Source: Mesostigma viride
Lineage: Eukaryota; Streptophyta; Mesostigmatophyceae; Mesostigmatales; Mesostigmataceae
Length of the DNA: 33,074 nucleotides
Assembly: GCA_009746045.1 (NCBI GenBank)
Contig: RPFO01000561.1
Location: 1 to 33,074, forward strand
Direction of reading: 5' to 3'
A model generated the notes under the pieces. The model was given only the letters and a program-made list of their open reading frames with translations. It did not search any database and was not told the DNA's origin. Each line of letters starts with the position of its first letter. Position 1 is the first letter of the stretch. Positions 10,465 to 20,504 of this stretch are shown here, in pieces. A program made the translations under genes and the position numbers.

Positions 10465-11385
10465 ATGGTGCAGGAGGAACAACGGCAGCAGGATTTCCGG
10501 TTTCGGCAGTCTGCTGGGGGTTCGATTTCTCCTGAATTACGTCGTGTCGTTCGAGATCTATCTTTATTGCTTGCAGATCGTCCGCCTGTAAATCGCAGCT
10601 TCGTGCAATTTGTCGACGACCAGGTCGAAGATTGGGAGCGAATTCTGCGGCACGTACAAACCATCGTCATTCCGGAGCACCGGAGCATCGACGACCTCGA
10701 GCAGGAGCTTCACGGGTTGGTCGGCATCCAGACGGTGATTACAGCAGTAGCTGAGCGAGTGCGGACGGAGTTGGCAGCAAGGCAAGGCGAGGTTGCGGAA
10801 GCAGCTGGCGCAGGGCGACACGAGTTTGTACCGACAGTAGCGGGCGCGGGAGTACCACGTGCTTTCGCAGGCGGCATCGGCGACGAGGGTGTTGCAGCGG
10901 GGCCAGTTAGGCGTGAACGACGCGGAGCGGAGCACTACAGGCGGCTTGCAGAGGTCGGGGCGACAGCGGAAGCCATCACCGGAGGACAGCGCGCGGCAAG
11001 AGTCGGCAGGTTTCCGGAGCGAGCAAGAGTTCCTTTTCAGGAACTGCCCCAACCCCTTCGCGTTCGTGTGACGCGTTGGGAAGAGTTTGCACCTCTTGGG
11101 TACGATAGTGACCTTGAGGTGGGTGCAGGGGGCGTCGCTGGGCTAGGCGACGAGACACTTGGCGACCACGAGGTGCCAAGATACAATCCGCGGGGTGCCA
11201 ACGACGGGTTGTCACCTGTGTACTATACCAACGGTGACGATTCAGTCATCGCGGGCCGACAGCGGGTCGACGACGGCGCAGCAGGTAGCAGGGTGCCAGA
11301 GCTGATTGTGGTGAGCGACAGCGACGACGACAGCGACAAGGAGAACCAGGACGCGCCTGGGGCCAGCCGTGGTGGTCTTGCCTGA
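10465..11385 (+). CDS. Extra ORF upstream of Gag in the LTR element (unknown, 306 aa)
   Basis: This is an intact ORF with an ATG start at 10465, 94 bp downstream of the left LTR. The N-terminal third is helical and charged (SPELRRVVRDLSLLLADR, VEDWERILRHVQ). The middle is Ala/Gly/Arg-rich, and the C-terminus has an acidic patch (VVSDSDDDSDKENQD) resembling a casein-kinase-type phosphosite. It carries no zinc knuckle or protease motif. It could be a Gag N-terminal extension, since Gag starts about 100 bp further on, or a separate accessory protein. I do not recognise a family. Confidence 0.6.
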   Translation: MVQEEQRQQDFRFRQSAGGSISPELRRVVRDLSLLLADRPPVNRSFVQFVDDQVEDWERILRHVQTIVIPEHRSIDDLEQELHGLVGIQTVITAVAERVRTELAARQGEVAEAAGAGRHEFVPTVAGAGVPRAFAGGIGDEGVAAGPVRRERRGAEHYRRLAEVGATAEAITGGQRAARVGRFPERARVPFQELPQPLRVRVTRWEEFAPLGYDSDLEVGAGGVAGLGDETLGDHEVPRYNPRGANDGLSPVYYTNGDDSVIAGRQRVDDGAAGSRVPELIVVSDSDDDSDKENQDAPGASRGGLA

Positions 11386-11487
11386 GTGGTAACACTTGGC
11401 ACTTTCCTTTCTTGTTCAGTAGCTTATATTGCTTTAATTGCTGCTTGGCCACTTGGCTGGCTGTAGCAGATCTGAACAGAGGCCATC

Positions 11488-12309
11488 ATGGAGGATGGAG
11501 CTATCAACCAACAAGCGGGCTTTATGGGCTTCGCGCGGCGCGGCGCTGGGATGGATGGACGAGATGGACGCGATGGACGCGGTGGACGCGATGGACGCGG
11601 GGACGGCCAGGCGCTGGGAGACCAGGCTGAGGTGCCAGATAATCAGAGCCAAGGATCGCAGGGCGGGCAGCACGCGCCAGCCGCAGATCAAGCGGCGCCT
11701 AAGCGACCAACCGTTGCTGAGGGGTACGCGGTGCTAGGCCAGTTTCAGTCCATCAAGGACAATTGGCAGCCCCGGGATGCTGAGAGGATGTTAGAGGACA
11801 TGAACTTGTACACGGAGATATACAACGGTGACAAGCTTCGCATCCTGGCGTCTAGTGCCTACATACGGCAGTCGGCGAGGCGGCTGTTCAAGTTTGTTCG
11901 GGAGCGACACGCGGCGGGGGACACCTGGGCGGCGTTTATGACGCGACTCAGGTCGTTCCTGAGTGACAAGAGGACCATAGATGGGTCCCACCTGAAGCAA
12001 GAATACCTGGACTACAAGCCCATCAAGGGGCAGCTAGTGGTCCACGCCTTTGAAGACTTCGTCAAGCTGAGGGAGGACGCCATGGCCAAGGGCTTCTTCG
12101 TCGCAGATCGGATGGCCATGGGCGACTTTCTCAAGTCGCTGCAGCTGGATCCGGTCACCATGGATAATGTGACCATCCACATGCGACAGGTCCATGGCTG
12201 GGCAGCCATGACGGACCAGTTGTATGAGTGTTTCAGCGGCAAGTACGTGGGTGGTAAGCGCCCTCGTCAGGTGATGAGGAGGCCACTGAACCCACGGTTA
12301 AGTCCATGA
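11488..12309 (+). CDS. gag: Gag capsid-like protein of the LTR element
   Basis: The ORF runs from ATG 11488 for 273 residues. After a DGRDGRDGRGGRDGRG-like low-complexity start (residues about 22-38) it is mainly helical. It includes KLRILASSAYIRQSARRLF and a WAAFMTRLRSFLSD stretch, typical of retrotransposon Gag (UBN2-like) regions. It should form the particle that packages element RNA. It ends at TGA 12307-12309, which overlaps an ATG at 12306 in the -1 frame. That frame is also open upstream of the ATG and carries the CCHC knuckle, so the full Gag probably needs a -1 shift, or this copy has a one-base indel. Confidence 0.75.
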   Translation: MEDGAINQQAGFMGFARRGAGMDGRDGRDGRGGRDGRGDGQALGDQAEVPDNQSQGSQGGQHAPAADQAAPKRPTVAEGYAVLGQFQSIKDNWQPRDAERMLEDMNLYTEIYNGDKLRILASSAYIRQSARRLFKFVRERHAAGDTWAAFMTRLRSFLSDKRTIDGSHLKQEYLDYKPIKGQLVVHAFEDFVKLREDAMAKGFFVADRMAMGDFLKSLQLDPVTMDNVTIHMRQVHGWAAMTDQLYECFSGKYVGGKRPRQVMRRPLNPRLSP

Positions 12310-12674
12310 GGGGATCGGGCCACGGGGGCCCAGCGCCCTCGAGAGGGCCTGAGACCTCTTCAAGGGGTCGAGGAAGGTCCAGGAGGGGGCGTGACAGAAG
12401 GGCTGGACGGGGGACCCCGCCGAAGTCGGGACATCCACAGTCCCAGTTTGACTTCAAGAGGGTGGGTGGTCCTCCCAAGGCTGGGCCCAGCAGTGGGACC
12501 TCACGGGACATCAGTCAGGTGGAATGTTATTTCTGCCAGGGGAAGGGTCACTTCAGGAATGAGTGTCCCTCGTACCTGAGGCAGGAAGGTCAGAGCAAGC
12601 CAGCTCAGGGTGGCAGCAAGGACAAGGCTGGTCCATCCCAGGACAAGGGCAAGGGCAAGGCTGCTGATCATTGA
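12306..12674 (+). CDS. Gag C-terminal part with CCHC zinc knuckle
   Basis: A basic Arg/Gly/Pro/Ser-rich stretch precedes CYFCQGKGHFRNEC at 12525-12566. This is a perfect C-x2-C-x4-H-x4-C nucleocapsid knuckle that binds RNA. A Lys/Gly/Gln-rich tail follows. The frame is -1 relative to the capsid part and the same as Pol. It ends at a single TGA (12672-12674), after which the frame stays open straight into Pol. It is therefore probably not a separate gene but the joint between Gag and Pol. Confidence 0.8.
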   Translation: MRGSGHGGPAPSRGPETSSRGRGRSRRGRDRRAGRGTPPKSGHPQSQFDFKRVGGPPKAGPSSGTSRDISQVECYFCQGKGHFRNECPSYLRQEGQSKPAQGGSKDKAGPSQDKGKGKAADH

Positions 12675-15600
12675 CTTGAGCCTGCACACATCCCTGAACC
12701 CTGGAGGGTGCCCCCAGGGGTGTGTAATGAAGCTGCTAGTGACAGCAGTGAGGGGCAGCCCCATGCTCTAGTGAAAGAGCCTATTGGACACGATGGGGCA
12801 AGCTTGGTTACCACAGAGAGTATGCCAGCTGTAGCTGCAGTGGTTACTCGCCAACGTGCCCGCCATGGCGGTGCTGAGCCTGAGGTAGGACCTGGTGATG
12901 TGGACCCAGGTGGATCTCAGAAGCATTCTGACCGTGCAGGACTGGCACAGGATGGTCAGGATGAGGATAGGGCTGGAGACAGTCTGACAGGCACGACCCT
13001 GGTGCCTCCTGTACATAAGGGATCTGTACATACCTTGAGTGCTAATAATGACAATAAAAGGTTTTCTCTCTTGTATGACATTGCCTCAAGGTTGCATACC
13101 ATGTTTGGCCATGCAGCTCAGTCTTTGCAAGTTGCTAGACGGCTGGGAGGAAGTGAGTTGTACTCCATCTGCCAACAGGTTGCTCAAGCTTGCAAGTGCA
13201 GGCTAGTTGCTAGAAAGCCCAAGCAGTCTCATGCCAGGACTCCTATTTTGCAGCCAGGCCATGTGCAGGTAGATATTCAGAGAATCAGGGGTTTGAAGCT
13301 GCTGGTGGCAGTGGACAGATATACCAAGTACAAGACCCTAGAGATCCTGCCTGACATGGAGAAGCCTACATTGATTGCTGCTCTGAAGTTGACAAGGAGC
13401 AGGTACCCTGGGTTGGAGTTGTTGCAGTGTGACATTCAGTTTGAGTGCTGTGAGAACCTGCCAGAGTTTCCAGAGTTGCTGATTACACCCAGGGAGAGCC
13501 ACGGCCAGCAAGGGGTGGTGGAGAGAGCCATCCAAGAGATCAAGACTGTGCTGCTGGTGGAGAGGATTCCAAGGACGTCATCTGCCATTGTGACATCTGC
13601 ATGGCTACGTTCTGTGGAGGACAGGCTGAACCTGAGGACTCCCATGTTCTTTGGTGACATTGCCATCAATCCTCTTATGCTGCATACCAGGATGCTGCCA
13701 GCTGATGCTGAGCAGGCATGGAAGGAGAAGCTAGAGGCCAAGTTCCTCAAGCTGAGGCAGAAAGACAAGGGCTGGAGTGTCCTAGAACCTAACGTTGGAC
13801 AACAGGTTGTTGTGTGGAAGGAACCAAGCTTTCCAGGGAAACGTGGCAGCTGGCATGATGGGGTGGTGACCCGAGTAGAAGCCGCTGGCCATAAGTGCTG
13901 GGTGGCCATTGATGGCTCCCAAGCAGTGCACCGTCTGTCCTGGTCAAAGATCCGTCCCCGGGGAGGTAATCAAGGAGACCTCTTCCAGGTGCCCGCTGGT
14001 GTACAAGGCGGGGGTGACGTGGAGCTTCCTGATCAGGGTGCTACAGCTGTATCGAGCCCTCAGGGTGACCCTGGCCCGGCCCCTGGGGTACCTTCACATA
14101 CGGTGGTTGGGCAAGCAGGCGGACAGGCTGCACCTCCGGAACGGCCCGACACCAGGCCTAGGGGTGTGCGTCTATCAGATATTGTACAGGCTTTGCAAAG
14201 AGCCAAGAAGGAGCCTAAGGTGTCCAAGCTTGTCCAGTTGGATGAACCTGAGGTAGCTGCCATGGAGATAGATACCAATGCACAGGTTTCTGTCATGGGA
14301 CCTCAGCATACAGGAGAACTGCTGGTCGGAGAACCAAGTTGCCCCTGGGTGTCTGATTTCAGTGGTAGGACGCATCTAAGGGTGTTGGGAGAGGTTACTG
14401 CCCCTGTCATGGGTGTGGATGTGACCTTCCTTGTCCTAGAGGACTATGATGGCCCTGTGATTTTGGGTCAGAATTTTCTGGGCAATCCTGGGATTTCTAT
14501 CAGAGCTACAGCTCTGAGAAGAGATGGCTGGGGGATGATTCCCCTAGAAAATTTCAGGACAACATTTCCAGTCAGGTGCAGGGCCAAGCCGGTCAAGGGT
14601 GTAAAATGGGATGAAGGGGAGGTGCCCCCAGCGGCCAGTTTGGTGATTCCAGCTGTGTTGCACCCCAGCAGTATTGGCATAACTCACAGGAGCCTTGCTG
14701 CACACTCTCCTTTGACATATGACCAGCTGGTCCAAGAGATGAGCTCGCCTACTTTGTTTGAGGCTTGGAAGCTCGCCTTCTCCAAGGCATTGGAGGAGTG
14801 GTTGCAGTTTGAGTGTGCTGCACCAACAGACAGACGTCCCCCAGCATCAAGGAAGCTTGCTTTGAGATTTGTGCTGAAGAGGAAGGTTGTGGATGAGGTA
14901 TCAGTGCCCCATGTCAGGCCTGTCCTGAATGAGTATCACGGCACGGGGAGTCTGCCAGGAGAGGAGCTATACACGCCAGGGATGCTACACGACACATGGA
15001 GAATTTTGCTATGTCTCTACGTGGGGTTGCTGAACAGGGGAGCAGCTATGTCATCAGTGCTGCTGGACTTCAAGAGGGCATTTTTAAAATCTGATCCAGA
15101 AGTGGCCAGGAGGGTGTGGAAGCAGGATGAGCCTTACTGTGTTGAGGTGCCTGCCATCTGGAAGCTGGAGCTGCATCAACAATTCCTGGTTATTCTGAAG
15201 GGCCTGGAAGGACTCAGGTCGAGCCCAATCATCTGGAGACTCACGCTGCAGGAAGCTCTGATCAGTGAGTGTGGCTTGAGAGTGTCTTCAGTTGATCCCT
15301 GTTTGCTGCTGGCCCAATGGGAGGGTCTGCCAGTGTATGCTAGTTTGCATGGAGATGATCTGCATTTGCTAGCCCCCACGACCTGGCTGAAGAAGTTTAT
15401 TCCTGTCATCAGTGGCAAGTTTTCACTGGGCAAGGAGCTGTGGCAGGAGCCCAACAAGCCTGTAGTGTTCTGTGGAATGCAGGCTACCCTGTTCAGGAGG
15501 GACGGGGAGTGGAGTATCAGGCTTCAGGCTGGAGGAGATTATAAACAGACCATTGTGAAGGCCTTGCCAGAGAAGATCACCCAGGCTGCAGGACCTGAGT

Positions 15601-15973
15601 TGAGAGGCATGTGGGCCTGGTTTGCCAGCATCTGTGGTCCGTCTTTGATGGTCCATAGCAGAATGCCTGATGAGGTGCTTGAGGATGAGAAACCTCGAGT
15701 CATAGCCCGGTTGGTGGAGAGTACCCCTGATCTGATCTTGTCTGGGATTGACTTTGCCCAGCCTATCACCTTGGAGATCTTTGTTGACAGTTCCATGGAT
15801 GCTCGCCAGGTTACCAAGGTCAGGGGGAGATCTGCTGCTCTGTTTGCTTTTTATCAGAGCAGGGCAAGTTTGTTCAGCGCTGGTACAGCAGACTGCAGAA
15901 GAGGGTCTGTATCAGTTCAGATGTGGCAGAATGCAGGGCCATATGCGAGGGGATCCAGTCCAGCCTGTACATA
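12675..15973 (+). pseudogene. pol: Pol polyprotein: integrase, protease, RT, start of RNase H
   Basis: Residues are counted from 12708. The HHCC-like zinc region is near 129-165, with the catalytic core at D189 (VQVDIQRI), D242 (LLQCDIQF) and E272 (GVVERAIQE). A possible aspartic protease follows at D522 (EIDTNAQVS, where DTGA is usual), with GPVILGQNFL near 580-590. RT has LDFKRAFLKSD near 787, LEGLRSSPIIW near 833 and ASLHGDDLHLL with DD at 883-884. RNase H starts at D1027 (FVDSSMD). No ATG lies near the start, which fits expression as a Gag-Pol fusion through the TGA at 12672. In RNase H the frame shifts between about 15846 and 15890. The second frame continues to 15973, where the TA element interrupts it. 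Confidence 0.88.
15972..15973 (+). repeat. TA target duplication, left copy
   Basis: TA directly precedes the left inverted repeat and recurs at 21212-21213. Removing the element with one TA restores the RNase H frame. Confidence 0.88.
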
Positions 15974-16010
15974 CAGTACCAACCCGCGGTAACGCAACTA
16001 GTTACGCAAC
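15974..16010 (+). repeat. Left terminal inverted repeat of the TA element
   Basis: This repeat is a perfect reverse complement of 21175-21211 over 37 bases. Beyond it the two ends diverge at once. Confidence 0.95.
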
Positions 16011-17120
16011 AATGGTACTTTCCACGGCGACCGATCGAATGTTTGTTGCGTAACTACCAAGGACCGATACGGCCCAAAGTGGTGGCGAATTTCGTACTTG
16101 AAGTTCCGCACGAGACAGACTGACTGACTTGTTACGAGCTGACCACCGGCCCAACACGTAATGTACCTACAGAAGTACAGAACGTAAAAGGGGCCTGGCT
16201 GTGTAGTGTATACGTGCGAAGGTGGCCATGGCGGTGCGCGTTCCATGAAAACTTGCCTAATTTGTCGGCCGAAATGCAAAAAAGTTATGGAGATCGATGC
16301 TGTATGAAAGATACTCCAAAAGATGTTTTGTTGACGAAATATGCATTAGGTATGAAAGACCGCTGCCCTTCTTTAACCCACGGTTGCGAGGGGGTCTGAT
16401 TCGCAAATCTGGCCGCGATGAATATATTAGATTGGCTTCTTGCCAGAGTGATAGCCAAGATTCCTGGTATTGAACGACGCAGAAGGGAGGGGTTTAAAGT
16501 GAGGAAATAGGAATCAAGCGAATTAGCTTTGATTTGTGGCCATTTCCGGTTTCCTTCGGAGGTAAAGTAAGCAGGCCTGCGCGAAGCGCATTCCAGCCTG
16601 CCATGGTTAACTCGCTTTCCTCGCGTGCCAGGCAGGTAATCAGGCCTGCTGCGGAAGGCTCTTTTTCTGCACCTCATCTACCAATCTGTTTGCGCTTGAA
16701 CAGTCCGTTATGGCTTGGTTTTAGCGTCATCTCCGGGATGTTCTTACCGTTTTGTTCGCCGTTTTGTTTCCTCGCCAAATTTCCCGCAGCTTTTGCTATT
16801 TTGACTAACGTTTCCGGTGGCGTGCTTGTAAGATTGTCGAGAACTGGCCAGGAAGACATTGATTTTGCTGCACGTGCTTCATTTATTTTGTAAAGTTTGT
16901 ATTAGAGAGTCTATATTGCGTAGTCAGGAAACCGACCTGACCTGCCTGGTGGCGGCGTCCTTGTTCCAAGAAGCGTGCAAAAGACTGGTCAGTTTCTAGG
17001 CGTTATTGCTGTTATTAACGGCATTGCTACATTTTAATCAGATTTTACTTTTCTCAGCATGCCATCTGCAAATTTTGTGGTCCATGCCTTACATGCATTC
17101 AGGCGTGCTGAATGCCTTGT
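16011..17120. other. Body of the TA element without recognisable genes
   Basis: The sequence is unique-looking, with short unrelated ORFs on both strands and no family match. A subterminal TTGTTGCGTAAC box near 16040 repeats part of the inverted repeat. Nothing else stands out. Confidence 0.5.
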
Positions 17121-17124
17121 AATC

Positions 17125-17750
17125 CATAAGCCCCGTGCTTTGTGGATGGTGGTTGGACATTACTGTAGGAGGTGATGGCGTATGTGCGTGGATGGTGCTT
17201 GAATGGTGGGGGGCTGCAGCAATGCGTGTGTGGATGGTGGTTGGATGGCGAGGGATTGCTGCCATGCATGCACTAATGGTTGTTTGATGGTGGTGGGCTG
17301 CAGCCATGTGTGCGTGGATGATGGTTGGATGGTGGGGGGTTGCAGCCATGTGTTGTGCGTGGATGGTGGTTGGATTGTGGGGGGTTCAGCCATGCATGCG
17401 TGGATGGTGGTTGGATGGTGAGGTTTTGCTGCCATGCATGCGTGCCGATGGTGGTTTGATGGTGGGGGGTTGCAGCCATGTGTGCGTGGATGGTGGTTGG
17501 AAGATGGGGGGTTGCAGCCATGTGTGCGTGGATGGTGGTTGGATGGTGAGGTTTTGCTGCCATGCATGCGTGGATGGTGGTTGGATGGTGGGGGGATGCT
17601 GCCATGCATGCATTAATGGTTGTTTGATGGTGGTGGGCTGCAGCCATGTGTGCGTGGATGATGGTTTGATAGTGGGGGGTTGCAGCCATGCGTGCGTGGA
17701 TGGTAGTTGGATGATGGGGGTGTAGGGAGTCCTTGATGGTGGGGATGTAG
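17125..17750 (+). repeat. Minisatellite with GGATGGTGGTTGGATGG and GCAGCCATG segments
   Basis: Around a dozen imperfect units of roughly 40-50 bp alternate a TGG/ATGG-rich part with GCAGCCATG or GCTGCCATGCATGCG. Units differ by small indels. The ORFs read across it in several frames are repeat translations, not genes. The same unit occurs in reverse orientation at 18379-18554. Confidence 0.9.
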
Positions 17751-17833
17751 GGACTTCTTGATACTTCTAAGTCATGGATTATAATTAATGGATTAAAGTA
17801 AGCTTACTGATTAAATGAGACGAAATTTAGTTC

Positions 17834-18312
17834 AATTGACAATTGACAATTGACAATTCAATTGACAATTCAATTGACAACTCAATTGACAATTCAATTG
17901 ACAACTCAATTGACAATTCAATTGACAATTCAATTCAATCAATTCAATTCAATTCAATTCAATTCAATTCAATTCAATTCAATTCAATTCAATTCAATTC
18001 AATTCAATTCAATTCAATTCAATTCAATTCAATTCAATTCAATTCAATTCAATTCAATTCAATTCAATTCAATTCAATTCAATTCAATTCAATTCAATTC
18101 AATTCAATTCAATTCAATTCAATTCAATTCAATTCAATTCAATTCAATTCAATTCAATTCAATTCAATTCAATTCAATTCAATTCAATTCAATTCAATTC
18201 AATTCAATTCAATTCAATTCAATTCAATTCAATTCAATTCAATTCAATTCAATTCAATTCAATTCAATTCAATTCAAGTCAGTTCAGTTCAATTCAATTC
18301 TATTCAATTTAA
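17834..18312. repeat. Pentanucleotide microsatellite (AATTC)n with CAATTGA leader
   Basis: About 17834-17936 holds imperfect CAATTGA/CAATTCAATTGA units. From 17940 to about 18275 the sequence is an almost perfect array of AATTC, near 67 copies, then degenerates. A 5-bp unit without stops keeps several frames open, giving the false NSIQF-type ORFs. Confidence 0.97.
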
Positions 18313-18378
18313 ATAATTCAATTCAACTTCGCATAGTCTAGCCGTAAATTTCATGGATCATGAACAATGGGCAGTTGC

Positions 18379-18554
18379 AACCACCATCCATGCACGCATG
18401 GCTGCACCCCCCACCATCCCACCACCATCCACGCATGCATGGCTGCAACCCCCCACCATCCCACCACCATCCATGCACACATGGCAGCAAATCCTCACCA
18501 TCCAACCACTATTTATCCACGCACGCTAGCTGCAGCCCCCAACCATCCAACCAT
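18379..18554 (-). repeat. Inverted copies of the 17125-17750 minisatellite
   Basis: CCACCATCCATGCACGCATG and GGCTGCAACCCCCCACCATC units are the reverse complement of the array left of the microsatellite. Roughly four units are present. They end in an AACCCTAAACCCTAAAC run near 18557-18575. Confidence 0.88.
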
Positions 18555-18582
18555 CACAACCCTAAACCCTAAACAGTTGTAA

Positions 18583-19435
18583 GCCCAGCTCAGCATCTTA
18601 TAATCCTCCTCCTCCTGGCTAAACTGTTTATTTTGACATGACATGGCCAGCATACTGACTGGCACATTATGCCCATGGTTTGTCACCAAGATTTTCTATC
18701 ACCCGTATAAGCTTGAAAGCACCCTTGAAGCAGCCCATGGCCAAACAATCACGCAATATGAACGTAGCAAAAGAATAAATAACATCTATGAATGTTATTC
18801 AACGCATTTAGCGTTAGAAACATGCACTACCACACCATGGTGTGGCATTTGCATGGTAAAAAAAGAGGGCTTTAGAGAGGGCCAGGCAACGGTCGAGAAA
18901 GATCATCAAGGCTGAAAAGTGACAACGCCTCACAAGATTAAATTCATTTACAAACGTCAGGAAACCATGGGGGAACGATAAACCAGCCATACCTTGCATG
19001 GCTAACGTTACCTTGGCCCAGGCAGTGCCCGCAAAAGCGGCACTTTGCGGCACACAAGCTGTGATGTGACAGAGTGGTCAAAATCGTCAAATCTTTACTG
19101 CCGCTGCCTATATTCAACGACGATGCATGATAACAAGTAATTAAATAAACCTAGACACCCGCCGGGTTGCGCCGTAAAGCACTTGTAGTAATCAATTCCG
19201 TCGAACCTGCCTGATCGCAGTTTTTCCCAGCAAGAACACTGACGGCACGTGGTAAATCGCATCCCCGCGAGCTAAAAATTGATCCGAATCATATTTGGGA
19301 CGTATAAGCTCTATTTCCTGAGTTTGGCCGGGAAATTCGTCCGCAAACGTACAGTAAATTGCAAGCACGGGTGCAAAGCCGCCATGGCTAAGTCGTGCAT
19401 TTCCGAAACGCGCACGGTGCCAATTCACGCACTTC
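18583..19435. other. TA element interior without recognisable genes
   Basis: A 90-codon ORF on the + strand (18643-18915) has no recognised motif and overlaps a 16-bp palindrome (CCACACCATGGTGTGG, about 18830), so I do not call it a gene. Nothing else is seen. Confidence 0.4.
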
Positions 19436-19857
19436 AGGTTGCACGGTGTGGTCGTGCGATTCTGAGAAGTGCGCACCCGGGGGAAACCGGCCCCTTGCGC
19501 ACTCCCTAGTTACGCACTCCCTAGTAAAGTCGATAGATTGCGTACCTACACCTTTGGAAATGGCATTGTTTTCTTTCAAACGCACACTCCAGGTTGCGCG
19601 CGGTGTGGTTGTGCGATTCTGAGAAGTGCGCACCCGGGGGGAAACCGGCCCCTTGCGCACTCCCTAGTTACGCACTCCCTAGTAAAGTCGATAGATTGCG
19701 TACCTACACCTTTGGAAATGGCATTGTTTTCTTTCAAACGCACACTCCAGGTTGCGCGCGGTGTGGTCGTGCGATTCTGAGAAGTGCGCACCCGGGGGAA
19801 AACCGGCCCCTTGAGCACGCAAGTCGGTAGATTGCGTACCTTGGGAGACGGCATTAT
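19436..19857 (+). repeat. Tandem repeat, unit about 155-158 bp, 2.7 copies
   Basis: Copies start at 19436, 19591 and 19749 with AGGTTGC...GGTGTGG. They share GAGAAGTGCGCACCCGGGGG, a CTAGTTACGCACTCCCTAGT segment and a GATAGATTGCGTACCT segment. The third copy is shortened. Inside each unit CCCTAGTTACGCACTCCCTAG is itself a short direct repeat. Confidence 0.92.
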
Positions 19858-19974
19858 TAGTACTTACATATGTGTCAGAGACGGTATTAGTACATAAGTG
19901 TCAGATGAGGGTACACATGTATCGGCTTCGTTGTGGATCACGCCACTAAAATGACTAAATACAGTAAGCTTACA

Positions 19975-20190
19975 TACCAAGCGCCGACACTTAGCGTGTG
20001 GCATGGCAGTACATAGACCGAAGTGGAGCGTGACCCACAACGACGTTGTGGGTCACGCCACCACATAGATGTAGATACCAAGCGCCGACACGGCGTGTGG
20101 CAGTAGACCGAAGTGGAGCGTGACCCACAACGACGTTGTGGGTCACGCCACTAGCTACATACCAACGACACTTAGCGTGTGGCAGACTGG
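19975..20190. repeat. 90-bp tandem repeat, each unit with a 31-bp perfect hairpin
   Basis: Two full copies and one partial copy contain CAAGCGCCGACAC, GTAGACCGAAGTGGAGC and a palindrome with 15-bp arms around a single A. The palindromes lie at 20028-20058 and 20118-20148. A diverged half copy, CGTTGTGGATCACGCC, is at about 19928. The arms are GCGTGACCCACAACG and its complement. Confidence 0.9.
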
Positions 20191-20422
20191 TAGTAGAGCA
20201 TGTACCGGGCTGTTTCTACTACATAATACACCCGGCGTGTACACCTGTGTGTACACCCGTAGTGTACACCCGTGTGCACCCACTTATAAGGCCCGGTCTA
20301 TACGGACCAGGCGGACTTGTGGATGATCAATTATATTTGTTCCTTTTAAAAATGATGATTTAATGTTTATAAATTGCAAGCTAAGATCAAGTGATAATGT
20401 ATTGTAATTGTTGTACTATCTC

Positions 20423-20504
20423 CGACAGGACAACAGCTATCTATCAATGACCGACAGGACAAACAGCTATCTATCATCATTGATAGATAGCTGTTGTCCT
20501 GTCG
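20423..20504. repeat. Hairpin with 28-bp perfect arms and a third direct copy inside the loop
   Basis: 20423-20450 is the exact reverse complement of 20477-20504. The 26-bp loop holds another direct copy of the arm with one added A (from about 20452). The arm contains GACAGGACAACAGCTATC. Confidence 0.92.

Noticed and set aside
17089-17725. His/Pro/Thr-rich and Gly/Cys/Trp-rich ORFs on both strands
   Set aside because: They are translations of the minisatellite and change frame with each unit indel.
17843-18341. Two long ORFs of repeated NSIQF residues
   Set aside because: They are translations of the AATTC microsatellite, which has no stops in several frames.
18557-18575. AACCCTAAACCCTAAAC as a telomere or interstitial telomere
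   Set aside because: Only about two and a half units, inside a transposon, with no flanking array.
18643-18915. 90-codon ORF in the TA element as its transposase remnant
   Set aside because: It is too short, has no acidic triad, and overlaps a palindrome.
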